25,949 nucleotides of DNA from DASPKX01 sp035627835 (GTDB lineage: Bacteria; Verrucomicrobiota; Verrucomicrobiia; Limisphaerales; SXQI01). This document shows, in pieces, positions 8,712 through 16,670 of the stretch. Within the stretch, counting starts at the first letter, position 1; each line of letters begins with the position of its first letter. The notes beneath the pieces were generated by a model. That model ran no database searches. It was not told the origin of the DNA and saw only the letters and a list, made by a program, of their open reading frames with translations. The position numbers and the translations under genes were made by a program. The stretch is taken from positions 1 through 25,949 of the forward strand of contig DASPKX010000007.1 in assembly GCA_035627835.1 (NCBI GenBank), in the 5' to 3' direction.

Positions 8712-11700
8712 TTACTGGGCGCGCACACGGAAGAACCGGCGGCTGCCAGTTGCCGTGGTCGTGTAGGTGGCGCCGGTCACGCCGGTCACTGCTTGCCAGT
8801 TCGGCGCCGTCAGCGATTCAGTCGCTTCGAGCACGCCGGAGCCTTGCCAGCTAATCGTGATTTGCCCATTTGCCTGAGAGATGCTCAAGCGCGCTGGGGT
8901 CACGTTGCTGAATGGAGCGATCGAGAAGTTCTCGAACACGCCGGTGGCCAACGGTGCGTCAGCCGCATTGTCGTGGGAGGTCACAGCCATGCCCACATGC
9001 AGCGTGGCTGGGAGAGCCGCGCCTGGGGTCGTGTGGGTAGCGAGAAGGTTCCAAGTGACGCCATCGCGGCTCCAGTAACCTTTCAACTCGTTGGACGTGG
9101 CGGTTTCGCGAACCAAGCGGATCCAGTTTGGATAAACCACCGGGGTCTGACGTTGCGCATCAGCCATGGAGCCAGAGGCCCCGTCTGTTTCATCGCGCCA
9201 CTGGTAGGTCGTGACATTGACACCATTGCCAGTGTTCCGGGTCGTGATCACCGCTTGATTGCGGCTGCCAGCGTCCAGAGTTTCACGAGCCATGAGGCCT
9301 GCTTTCGTCCATTCATTCACGCCAGTGAGGCTGTCGACACGTGCACGCACGTCGAAGGAGCCGGTCACAGGACGGGAGACGAAGTAGAACGAGTCAGCGT
9401 TATTCCAGATGTCCGCGCCGCCGCCATTGACCACTGCGCCGGAACCCCATGTGAAGGAGTTGCCAACCATGACAGGGTCGCCGATGTCGGTGGCGGTGAG
9501 GTTCACAACCTGGCCAGTGACCGTTGCTGGAGCAATGGTGTTGCCTGCCAAGTCTTTAACACCTGTGACGTTCACAGTGAAGTTCGCGCCTACTGGGCTA
9601 GCCAGTTGGAGTTGAACAACGCGGCCATCGATCAGGGTTGCGCCAGTAACGGTCGCACCGCTGACAGTGTAGCTGCCGCTCGCTGATGCTGTGGTTTGGT
9701 CCATCAGCTCATTGAAGGCGAGGCCAACGCTAGTGCCGCCGCTGAAAGCGCCGGCGGAGACGACGGTTGGAGCGGTGGTGTCTGCCGTCACGGTCAGCAC
9801 AGCAGCCTGGCTCGTCACCACTGGGCTTCCAGCGGCGCTTACCTTAACGGTGTACTGCGCGTTGTTGTCAGCCGAACTCACCACTGGAATGGTGTAGGTC
9901 GCGCCTGTTGCGCCAGCAATGTCGACGCCATTGCGCTGCCATTGATAGAACAGCGTTGGGAATTCGCTGGTTGTTGTCGCGGCAACCGAGAGGGTCACTG
10001 GACGATTCTGCACAACGGTTGTGCTCGCTGGCTGCTGGGTAATTGTGACCGTGGAAGCTGTCGCATAGAAACCGAGCACGCTGCCGGTCATGCGTGTGGC
10101 TTCGCCGTCCACTGGATCTGCTTCATTGATCAGCTTATAAGTCAGGCCGAGGTTATCCCCGCCGGAGCCTTGATGATGAATGATTTCGAGCCAATAACGA
10201 TTGCCAGCGGTGAGTTGGATGCCTTCAGCCCATGGGGTCGTCACACCTGCGTCAGGGCTCCAGGTGTCGGAACGGCGTTGTGAAGGCGCAGCTTGGTCGC
10301 CCGGAGTGTTCCAGTTCCGTCGACCGCTCCAGCTAGCTTCTTGGACGATCAAGCGCTTGGTCGCGGGATCTTCGTTCGTGCCGAGGTACACGTCTGTGTC
10401 GTCATCAGCAGCGATGAAGAACACGTAACGACCGGTGGTGGGAGGAATGAAGAAGCCGGTGATTCGCTGGCCATAATCGTTGCCGCGGCCGCCAGCCAAG
10501 TCGAGGTTGCTGATCACATCAACCACAGTTGGAGTCAATGTGCCAGAAGCCACAGTGGCACGAGTTCCACCTGGGTAGAATTCGCGCTTCAGACCTGGGG
10601 CGAGGATGCCGGATTGAACCGTCAAGCGAGCAGCGGAGCTGGTGGCAGAGAGGTTCGTGCCGGGAATAGTCACGACAACGTCATAATTGGCGTTGTTGTC
10701 AGCGGCCAGCGTTGTGAATTTGTAGCTGGAGCCGGTTGCGCCAGCGATGTTCACACCGTTGCGGCGCCACTGATAAGTAGGCGTCAGCTCAGAATCCGTC
10801 TGGGCAGCCACGGTGAAGGTCACGTCTTTGCCCTGGGTGACGGTGGTGGCCGCCGGCTGGGTGGTGATCGTCAGGGCTGTGGATGGACGAGTGACGAACG
10901 AGATCACGTTGTTCGTGAACCGGGAGGCGTCGCCGTCCACTGGATCCGCTTCGCTGACCAGCTTGAAGGTCGCGGCGAGGTTGTCGCCGCCGCCGCCTTC
11001 GTGATGAACCGCTTCAATGTAGTAGGATTGGCCTGCAATGAGCGAGATGCCATTGGCAAACGGGGTCGTTGTGCCGCCGTCTGGGCTCCATTGGTCGGAG
11101 CGGCGTTGGCCTGCGGGAGCGGCTGCATCACCTGGAGTGTTCCAGTTGCGAGGACCGCTCCAGTTGGTTTCCTGGGCAATCAGACGCTTGTTCGCAGCAG
11201 TGGAGTCCGTGCTGAGGAAGAGGTCCGTGTCGTCATCCGCGGAGACGAAGAACACATACTCGCCGGTCACTGAAGGAGTGAACAGGCCGCTCACGCGCTG
11301 GGAATAATTGTCAGCGAAGTCAGTCGGAGCCTGGAAGCTTGGCAGCGCGCTCACGATGGTTGGAGCGCCAGCGGCGCCGCTCTCAACCTGAGTGCGGGAC
11401 GCGCCAGGGAAGTATTCGCGCTTGAGGCTCCCGACAACAGTGGTCGCGCCAGTGTTCTGAACAGTCAGCGTCGCAACAGAGCTGGTATTCGTGCGGCCGG
11501 GGACGACAGCAACCACGTCGAAAGTGGCGCCATTGTCAGAAGGCGAAGTCACGAAGCTGTAGCTCGATGCGGTCGCGCCCGTGATGTTAACGCCATTGCG
11601 CCGCCACTGGTAAGTTGCGGGAATGGAGCTGTCCGTCTGGGTGGCGGCAACAAAGCGAGCAGAGGTGCCGGCAAACACGGTGGTGTTCTGCGGCTGGCTC

Positions 11701-12479
11701 GAGAAGGTCAGGGTCGTTGGCGCTGGGATCATCACGCCGACCAGATCACCGCGAAGACGGGTGTCTTCGCCGATTTCCGGGTCAGGTTCAGCAATGAGCT
11801 TGAAGGTTGCGCCGAGGTTGTCGCCGCCGTTGCCTTCCTGATGAACGGCCTCAATGTAGTAAGGCGTTCCAGCCACCAGCGAGATGCCGTTGGCAAAAGG
11901 TGTGGTCGCGCCAGCGTCTGGCGAGAACTGATCGGAGCGCTTCTGCTCAAGGGGCGAGGCGCCACCGCTGGCCGTCCAGTTTTCTGGATCGCTCCAGTTC
12001 GCTTCCTGCGCAATGATGCGCTTATTCGCGGGGTTCGCGTCCGTGCTCAGGTACAAATCCGCGCTGTCGTCAGCGGAAATGAAGAACACATAAGAGCCGG
12101 TGACAGCGGGAATGAATAAGCCGCTGAGGCGTTGACCGTAGTTATCCGCCACGCCAGTCGGAGCCTGGAACGTATTGAGGTAACTGATCGTTGGGGTGCC
12201 TGCCGTGCCAGCATTAATCGTGGCCCGGGTGGCGTTTGGATAATATTCGCGCTTGATCTGGCCTTTGACGAGGACGTCTGCGGCGTTCGTGGATGCGACG
12301 CATCCAAGCGCGATGGCGGCGAGGGCGCCGCGGATCACATTGGACCCGGCAACATAGCTGGAAAACTGCTTCCAGCCCTGCTGCGAGTCAGGGTTGTTAC
12401 TTCTTTGCATATGAGCGTGCTCGTCATTGGCTGGGACGCTATGAGCGAGCTGTACTTGCATTGGTTCTTTGAGTTGCAC
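8712..12479 (-). CDS. Giant secreted protein with three PA14-Ig modules
   Basis: Exported modular protein of up to 1255 aa. Three tandem PA14 domains (about 76-245, 353-525 and 630-800) each begin with 'KREYYP'-like motifs. They carry 'SADD/AADD...YLSTD', 'W.TPGD' and 'GGDNL', and each is followed by an Ig-like module (258-340, 538-621, 812-897) with 'YQWRRNGV.I.GAT'. A Big/SbsA-like domain follows (902-990), then a concanavalin-like/DUF1349-type region (998-1187; 'EWTKAGLMARE'), then a tail (1195-1255) ending 'RRFFRVRAQ' like the neighbour. PA14 and LamG-like folds bind glycans, so an adhesin or polysaccharide-binding role is inferred; no hydrolase motif is evident. The start is uncertain: GTG at 12479 (AGAGG upstream), ATG at 12461 or ATG at 12410. 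In all cases a hydrophobic signal segment ('GALAAIALGCVASTNA') precedes residue 67. It is a paralogue of the next gene in PA14, Ig and tail parts. Confidence 0.85.
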   Translation of the reverse strand: MQLKEPMQVQLAHSVPANDEHAHMQRSNNPDSQQGWKQFSSYVAGSNVIRGALAAIALGCVASTNAADVLVKGQIKREYYPNATRATINAGTAGTPTISYLNTFQAPTGVADNYGQRLSGLFIPAVTGSYVFFISADDSADLYLSTDANPANKRIIAQEANWSDPENWTASGGASPLEQKRSDQFSPDAGATTPFANGISLVAGTPYYIEAVHQEGNGGDNLGATFKLIAEPDPEIGEDTRLRGDLVGVMIPAPTTLTFSSQPQNTTVFAGTSARFVAATQTDSSIPATYQWRRNGVNITGATASSYSFVTSPSDNGATFDVVAVVPGRTNTSSVATLTVQNTGATTVVGSLKREYFPGASRTQVESGAAGAPTIVSALPSFQAPTDFADNYSQRVSGLFTPSVTGEYVFFVSADDDTDLFLSTDSTAANKRLIAQETNWSGPRNWNTPGDAAAPAGQRRSDQWSPDGGTTTPFANGISLIAGQSYYIEAVHHEGGGGDNLAATFKLVSEADPVDGDASRFTNNVISFVTRPSTALTITTQPAATTVTQGKDVTFTVAAQTDSELTPTYQWRRNGVNIAGATGSSYKFTTLAADNNANYDVVVTIPGTNLSATSSAARLTVQSGILAPGLKREFYPGGTRATVASGTLTPTVVDVISNLDLAGGRGNDYGQRITGFFIPPTTGRYVFFIAADDDTDVYLGTNEDPATKRLIVQEASWSGRRNWNTPGDQAAPSQRRSDTWSPDAGVTTPWAEGIQLTAGNRYWLEIIHHQGSGGDNLGLTYKLINEADPVDGEATRMTGSVLGFYATASTVTITQQPASTTVVQNRPVTLSVAATTTSEFPTLFYQWQRNGVDIAGATGATYTIPVVSSADNNAQYTVKVSAAGSPVVTSQAAVLTVTADTTAPTVVSAGAFSGGTSVGLAFNELMDQTTASASGSYTVSGATVTGATLIDGRVVQLQLASPVGANFTVNVTGVKDLAGNTIAPATVTGQVVNLTATDIGDPVMVGNSFTWGSGAVVNGGGADIWNNADSFYFVSRPVTGSFDVRARVDSLTGVNEWTKAGLMARETLDAGSRNQAVITTRNTGNGVNVTTYQWRDETDGASGSMADAQRQTPVVYPNWIRLVRETATSNELKGYWSRDGVTWNLLATHTTPGAALPATLHVGMAVTSHDNAADAPLATGVFENFSIAPFSNVTPARLSISQANGQITISWQGSGVLEATESLTAPNWQAVTGVTGATYTTTATGSRRFFRVRAQ

Positions 12480-12505
12480 GCCCCTCTGAATGAAAAAAGA
12501 GGAAC

Positions 12506-12566
12506 CCCTTACGTAAGTGAACTGACGTCAGGGAACCCTATTTCTCCTTCAGCGGAAGTTTCCGCT
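12506..12566 (-). promoter_or_regulatory. Dyad-rich leader/operator region of the 1255-aa gene
   Basis: Two perfect 10-bp palindromes, CTTACGTAAG (12508-12517) and CTGACGTCAG (12522-12531), sit 4 bp apart and are bracketed by direct repeats GGAACCC (12501-12507 and 12532-12538). Together, 12506-12533 forms a 28-base imperfect inverted repeat. A further 7-bp inverted repeat (12551-12557 with 12560-12566) lies next to it. The cluster is 27-87 bases before the farthest-upstream start codon. It could be a double operator or an RNA hairpin; the sequence does not decide between these. Confidence 0.5.
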
Positions 12567-12886
12567 TCCAACGGGGACGCCCACTAATTGAGCAGAAATG
12601 CCCAAGAATAACAACCGTGTAAGTGCTTGATTAGCAAAGAATTAGGTTGGTTTCTGACAGAGCGCGCACACGAGAAGACTTTGCGCGCAATTGTATGTAA
12701 ATGCTATTAGATAAGATGCGATTTAAATTAAAAGAACTCACAGACTCATCCGGTCACAAAGAAGTTACAAATGAGAGACAGAGTCCAACGCGAATTGTTC
12801 TAGTGGAAATCCAATGGCCAGCAGCTTTATACTATTAGTGGCGCGTTTGCTTCTCTTTAAGAAGTGCCTGCCCGGCGTGGTAAGAA
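12567..12886. other. AT-rich non-coding stretch, probable promoter of the 1255-aa gene
   Basis: This 320-bp stretch has no credible gene. It is more AT-rich than its surroundings, especially 12690-12780, as expected for a promoter, but I could not fix -35/-10 boxes with confidence. A 7-bp inverted repeat GCGCGCA/TGCGCGC (12662-12668 with 12682-12688) is present with a 13-base spacer. Confidence 0.4.
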
Positions 12887-12902
12887 GCCCCTTTTTAGGG
12901 GC
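12887..12902 (-). terminator. Possible weak terminator after the metallo-hydrolase gene
   Basis: A 5-bp GCCCC/GGGGC stem with a 6-base loop lies 8 bases after the stop at 12910. On the minus strand it is followed only by TTCTT. The stem is short and the T-run interrupted, so the call is tentative. Confidence 0.45.
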
Positions 12903-12909
12903 GATTTGC

Positions 12910-13725
12910 TCAAAAGAAGGGGTTATTAGCTAATTCCTGCCGAACAGTCGTCAGCGGACCGTGCCCCGGACAAAGCAGGGTGTCGGGCGGCAAATTCAGA
13001 ATTTTGCTTCGCACAGACTCCTTAAGGACGTCGGTCGATTGAAACCCTGTGCCCATGGAACCGGCAAAGATGCAGTCCCCAACAATGGCCACGCCCGCCG
13101 CGTCTTCAGGGAAATTGCCAATAATATAAGTCACGCCATCCTCAGCGTGACCCGGGGTCTCCCGATTGGTGATGCGGAGGCTGCCGAGGTGAATAAAATC
13201 ATTGTTGCGGTTGCGTTGGTCCACAGGCGCATTTTTGGAGCTGGAATGAAGCCGGATCTTAGGAAACGCCTCCCGGATAGGCTGCAGCGCAGCAATATGG
13301 TCGCGGTGCGTGTGCGTGATGAACAGATGCTTCAACTCCAATTGATTTTCCCGGCAGAGAGCCAGGATTTGGTCCGCATGCCACCCAGTGTCGAACAGAG
13401 CTGCCTCGCGCGTCACTTCATCCCAAACCAGATAACAATTCACAGTGTTCCCTTCCTCCGTGGTGGAGATGACGCGCAATTCCCGCCAAAGGGATAGATC
13501 AACGGGCGCAGGGCTCCAGCCTTTGAGAATGCCCTCCAGTTTCTGTGCGGTTAAACCGATCCGAGGAGCGAGCCCCGCAAGGTTGAATTGTCCAGAGCCT
13601 GACTTCTCAAACGCTTCCAGAGCGGCAGGCGTGACGCCCGCAAGGGTGGCGGCTGCTTCACGGGTCAAACCGGCTGCTTCACGGGCTTTGCGAACAATGT
13701 CGCCGGCATGGTCCTCTAGATTCAT
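12910..13725 (-). CDS. HTH (XRE-type) / metallo-beta-lactamase-fold hydrolase fusion
   Basis: A 271-aa protein joining two domains. Residues about 5-65 resemble a Cro/CI (XRE) helix-turn-helix ('AREAAGLTREAAATLAGVT', then 'LEAFEKSG'). Residues about 80-265 form a glyoxalase-II-like metallo-beta-lactamase domain. The metal-binding set is complete: H138, H140, D142 and H143 in 'HTHRDH', H193 in 'PGHAEDG', D217 in 'VGDCIF' and H255 in 'PGHGP'. The enzyme half would hydrolyse a thioester or similar metabolite, or oxidise a persulfide; which one cannot be told. The fusion suggests either a metabolite-sensing regulator or a DNA-targeted hydrolase (inference). The ATG at 13725 lacks a Shine-Dalgarno, and a perfect palindrome lies directly upstream. 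It follows the YdjY-domain gene by 50 bp and may share its transcript. Confidence 0.88.
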   Translation of the reverse strand: MNLEDHAGDIVRKAREAAGLTREAAATLAGVTPAALEAFEKSGSGQFNLAGLAPRIGLTAQKLEGILKGWSPAPVDLSLWRELRVISTTEEGNTVNCYLVWDEVTREAALFDTGWHADQILALCRENQLELKHLFITHTHRDHIAALQPIREAFPKIRLHSSSKNAPVDQRNRNNDFIHLGSLRITNRETPGHAEDGVTYIIGNFPEDAAGVAIVGDCIFAGSMGTGFQSTDVLKESVRSKILNLPPDTLLCPGHGPLTTVRQELANNPFF

Positions 13726-13729
13726 GGGC

Positions 13730-13742
13730 GCGGATAATCCGC
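13730..13742. promoter_or_regulatory. Perfect 13-bp palindrome before the HTH-hydrolase gene
   Basis: GCGGAT-A-ATCCGC is a perfect dyad whose edge lies four bases upstream of the ATG at 13725. In RNA it could form only a short hairpin. In DNA it could be an operator, possibly for the HTH domain encoded immediately downstream. This is inference from position and symmetry. Confidence 0.4.
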
Positions 13743-13775
13743 AACGAAGCTGATTTCAGCAAGCGCAGCCTGCTA

Positions 13776-14591
13776 TTACTTCCCGGCCTTCTCCGCGAGC
13801 CGGATTGTCGCGGTGACGATCTGCCCGACCGGGGGGAGTTTTTCTTTCGCGGTCGCCCAGATGTCGTCGTTCTCATGGCTCTTGGCGACATTGTTGATGA
13901 GCGCGCTCGCATCAGTGATCAAGGTCATGATCGACCCGGTGAGCTGGGCAACGAAACGGTTCTCGAACATGGCGGAGCCATTGTAAACCCAGGAGACTTC
14001 AATCTTAGCGTTCTTGTCGATGACAGGCTTCCCGTCGGCGTCCAGGGTGGTGGGGCGTGGCGCAAGCAATTCAGCAGCGTTGCGGGTAACCTTCTTTTCC
14101 TTTTCCTCCCATGAAAACTCGATCTCGATCTTATCGCCTTTGATCTCGATTGGCGCTGGCTTATAGGTCGGCTCCGCGCTTTGGGGGATGGCGAAGTTTT
14201 GCTGAGCCCCACTGCCTTTGGCCCCGAGGAGCAGCATGCCCGTATGAATGTGGAATGGCTGGGTCTCCGTGCGGAACACGCTTTCGTGGACTTTGCCGGA
14301 CGTCGTCACGAGCAGGTATTCCATGGGCCCCTCCTGCATGTTCAACACCACTGGGAAGCTGACTGTCCGCTTGGCCGCATCAACGCGAACAGAGCCAATC
14401 TCGTAAACGCCTTTCGCAATCTCCTTGATCGCGGGTTTGTTGGTCCCCTGCTCCACCTCATGCGGCAGAAGGGGCTTGGGAACAAAGCCTTGACCGAAGA
14501 GAGCGTTCGTCTGGTTGGGCTGAGGGCTTTGGGCGATGGCCTCGGTTGCAAGGCAAAGCCCAGTGACGCACAAGATCAAGGCGCGGTTCAT
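13776..14591 (-). CDS. Exported YdjY-domain protein
   Basis: A 271-aa protein with a signal peptide (residues 1-20, 'LILCVTGLCLATEAIA') and a YdjY-type domain over about 60-225. Recognisable parts are 'VDAAKRTVSFPVVLNM', 'GPMEYLLVT..GKVHES', 'FHIHTGMLLLGA' and a later conserved-looking 'WVYNGSAM...FVAQLTGSIM'. The family is common in Planctomycetes and Verrucomicrobia but has no established biochemical function. The ATG at 14591 is preferred over the GTG at 14609 because it gives a standard signal peptide. It lies between the RtcB gene (42 bp upstream) and the HTH-hydrolase gene on the same strand. No functional link to either is evident. Confidence 0.85.
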   Translation of the reverse strand: MNRALILCVTGLCLATEAIAQSPQPNQTNALFGQGFVPKPLLPHEVEQGTNKPAIKEIAKGVYEIGSVRVDAAKRTVSFPVVLNMQEGPMEYLLVTTSGKVHESVFRTETQPFHIHTGMLLLGAKGSGAQQNFAIPQSAEPTYKPAPIEIKGDKIEIEFSWEEKEKKVTRNAAELLAPRPTTLDADGKPVIDKNAKIEVSWVYNGSAMFENRFVAQLTGSIMTLITDASALINNVAKSHENDDIWATAKEKLPPVGQIVTATIRLAEKAGK

Positions 14592-14633
14592 ACTCAGCGT
14601 GAGCCTCACTTAACCCGAAGCCTCGTCAATCCT

Positions 14634-16028
14634 TTAATCCTCGGGGCGTTCGCCTGCCGGAGCCATTTTCACCAGCTTTGGATCAAATTGGCCCAGCGTT
14701 TCGACGAGATCCTTCTGCGCGGCCATGACGCTGTGGATATCCTTGTAAACCATTGGCGCTTCATCCAGCCCAGCCGAGATCAGGTGCACACCGCGCTCCT
14801 TGAGCGCTGGCGAGACTTCCTTCCAATTTAAGGTTGAGCTTGCCTTGGTGCGGCTCATCACTCGCCCCGCGCCGTGCGAAGCTGAGTTCAACGAAGCGGG
14901 ATTGCCTTTGCCCCGCACCACGAATCCCGGCGTCGCCATCGAGCCTGGGATAATGCCCAGCGTCCCCTTCCCTGCGGGTGTCGCTCCCTTGCGATGGACG
15001 ATCACTTCGCGGGCAGCGCCATCAATGACGTGGGTTTCTTTCCAGGCGAAATTATGGTGGTTCTCCAGGTCCAGTAGAACTTCGACCCCGAGCCGTTGCG
15101 CAATGTGGCGATGGATGCAGGCGTGGTTGGCAGCGGCGTAAAGCCCCATCAACTCCATGGCCGCCCAGTACTCCTGCCCTTCCTCTGAATCGAGGCTGAG
15201 CCAGGCGAGTCGTTGCAGCTCTTTTGGAAGCTCCGGATGTTTCTTCGACGCCAACTTGCTGTAGTGATCGCAGATCGAAGCCCCCGTCCCGCGGCTGCCG
15301 CTGTGGCTGAGCAGGGCCAGATATTCACCCGGCGGCAGGTTCACGATTTGCTCGCGAGCGGTAAACACCCCGAACTCAACGAAGTGATTCCCGCTGCCGC
15401 TCGTGCCGAGCTGCGACCACGCTTTGTCTTTGTTCTGGCGGGTGATTGGGCTGCAGGACCAATCTTCATCCATCACCGCATGCTGGCGACGGTTCTTGAA
15501 AGTGGCGCCCACACCGAACCTTGTCTCCGCCTCGATCGCCTGCGTGAGCCAATCTCTTTTTTGCCGCAACGCGCTCAATGGCAGGTCGAGCACGGTCATT
15601 TTCATGCGGCAGGCAATATCGACGCCAACAGCGAACGGGATGACAGCATTTTCGGTCGCAAGAACCCCGCCGATCGGCAGCCCATAACCGACGTGCGCGT
15701 CGGGCATCAAAGCTCCAGCCACAGACACGGGCAGCATGCAAGCCTTCTCCATCTGGCCAATCGCTTCCGACTCCAACCCGTCACCCCATTGGTGGTAACG
15801 GATGGGATCGGCGCGCGGAGGCGGCGGCGAGTTCACAATGGCCTTGGCGAACTCCTTCCTCAGCGGATCTTCCGCAAAAAGGGAGGGCTTCTCAACAACG
15901 GCTCTGATCTCCTGCTCCAAAGCGCTTTTGTCCCCGCCTTTGAGGAGAAATTGCGCGATGAAGTCTGTGGCGCGTCGTTGCGCCTCCCCAAGTGGAACAC
16001 CCAGTCGAACTAAGTCCCGAGTTTGCAT
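14634..16028 (-). CDS. rtcB: RtcB-type RNA ligase
   Basis: RtcB joins RNA ends bearing 2',3'-cyclic phosphate or 3'-phosphate to 5'-OH ends through GMP-linked catalysis with manganese, in RNA repair or tRNA splicing. This 464-aa version starts at the ATG at 16028 with GAGAG upstream; an upstream TTG (16100) is unlikely. Expected motifs are present: 'MPDAHVGYGLPIGG' (108-121), 'GVDIACRM' (135-142) with metal-ligand Cys140, 'GSGNHFVE' with His215, 'SHSGSRGTG' with His242, 'ENHHNFAWKE' near 322-331, and 'SHGAGRVMSR' with the guanylated histidine at 385. The motif reads GVDIACRM where canonical RtcB usually has GVDIGCGM, pointing to a divergent RtcB subfamily. No archease or RtcA gene and no RtcR-type regulator is visible nearby. 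Confidence 0.93.
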   Translation of the reverse strand: MQTRDLVRLGVPLGEAQRRATDFIAQFLLKGGDKSALEQEIRAVVEKPSLFAEDPLRKEFAKAIVNSPPPPRADPIRYHQWGDGLESEAIGQMEKACMLPVSVAGALMPDAHVGYGLPIGGVLATENAVIPFAVGVDIACRMKMTVLDLPLSALRQKRDWLTQAIEAETRFGVGATFKNRRQHAVMDEDWSCSPITRQNKDKAWSQLGTSGSGNHFVEFGVFTAREQIVNLPPGEYLALLSHSGSRGTGASICDHYSKLASKKHPELPKELQRLAWLSLDSEEGQEYWAAMELMGLYAAANHACIHRHIAQRLGVEVLLDLENHHNFAWKETHVIDGAAREVIVHRKGATPAGKGTLGIIPGSMATPGFVVRGKGNPASLNSASHGAGRVMSRTKASSTLNWKEVSPALKERGVHLISAGLDEAPMVYKDIHSVMAAQKDLVETLGQFDPKLVKMAPAGERPED

Positions 16029-16317
16029 AACTCTCGCGAAAGAACCTACACGTGAAACGCTTTGGCCGCATCCTCGGCGGCCGCAGCTTTTATGACACAA
16101 GCCGGGTCTTGCACAACCGGGGGGTCTTGTGGTTAACTGCCTCCAGCATCAGGAACGGTTCTGTTGATGACAGGACCTGGCAACCTGGCCGGAGAAAGCC
16201 AAGGTGCCGTGCCTGCGACGAGTGTCGCGGACGATGTGCGGTGAGCAAACCGAACGAAATTTCTCCAGAAGTTCCGCCTTCCTGATGGATGCGCGGATTT
16301 TTTGTTGGCCGTTTCTG
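16029..16317. other. Divergent intergenic region between rtcB and the small plus-strand gene
   Basis: No gene is supported here. It should hold the rtcB promoter (minus) and the promoter of the small gene at 16338 (plus). A short hairpin GCGAC-GAGT-GTCGC lies near 16217-16230. Repeated GGTCTTG words occur around 16105-16131. No clear promoter boxes could be assigned. Confidence 0.4.
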
Positions 16318-16337
16318 ATGCGTTCATAGGAACGCAT
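16318..16337 (+). promoter_or_regulatory. Perfect hairpin overlapping the ribosome binding site
   Basis: ATGCGTTC-ATAG-GAACGCAT is an 8-bp perfect inverted repeat with a 4-base loop. It ends exactly where the ATG at 16338 begins. The AGGA that would serve as Shine-Dalgarno lies in the loop and right arm, so folding would hide it. It is either a translational control hairpin or a DNA operator for the encoded, probably DNA-binding protein. Confidence 0.55.
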
Positions 16338-16589
16338 ATGCCAGAAAAAGTACTATCGATTCGCACCAACCGGGCGAATTCCGACCACCACATTTGGAAC
16401 AACAACGGCACGTACTGGTGCCACTTCACCGTTCACCTGCCGGACTTCACCAAGGAGCGTGTGCGCGTTTCACTCGAGACGCGGAACATCACCGAAGCGC
16501 GGCAGCGCCGGGACTCGTTGCTGGCCCTGTTCGGGGGGAGCGTGGGCTCCACCCGAGGCGAGCTTGCTGCTGTGGCTCTGCAAGCATGA
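16338..16589 (+). CDS. Small protein resembling the N-terminal DNA-binding domain of tyrosine integrases
   Basis: This 83-aa protein has the layout of an integrase arm-binding (AP2/SAM-like N-terminal) domain: beta-strands around 'GTYWCHFTVHLPDF', then 'RVRVSLETRNITEARQRRDSLLALF', in which a turn and helix end in the linker where a catalytic domain would begin. No catalytic domain follows; the frame stops after a short tail. It could be an orphan DNA-binding protein, an integrase remnant or a domesticated regulator. The ATG at 16338 has AGGA upstream, but within a perfect hairpin. It is the only complete plus-strand gene in the window and is followed by a strong hairpin at 16611-16636. The resemblance is judged by eye and is moderate. 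Confidence 0.6.
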   Translation: MPEKVLSIRTNRANSDHHIWNNNGTYWCHFTVHLPDFTKERVRVSLETRNITEARQRRDSLLALFGGSVGSTRGELAAVALQA

Positions 16590-16610
16590 CCTGAAGCAAG
16601 AGGGATCATT

Positions 16611-16640
16611 CCGGGCGCGCTCTTCGAGCCGCCCGGTTTC
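16611..16640 (+). terminator. Probable terminator of the small plus-strand gene
   Basis: CCGGGCG (16611-16617) pairs with CGCCCGG (16630-16636), and inside it GCTC-TTC-GAGC forms a second helix with one bulged base. This gives 11 GC-rich pairs followed by TTT. The T-run is short. The hairpin lies in the convergent gap between this gene and the KaiB-like gene, and could stop transcription from both sides. Confidence 0.5.
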
Positions 16641-16670
16641 CATCTGGCTCCTTGTTGAGGCCGCCGCTCG

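Noticed and set aside
14181..14831. A 216-codon plus-strand frame opposite the YdjY-domain gene and the end of rtcB
   Set aside because: It has no recognisable domain and is antisense to two well-supported genes.
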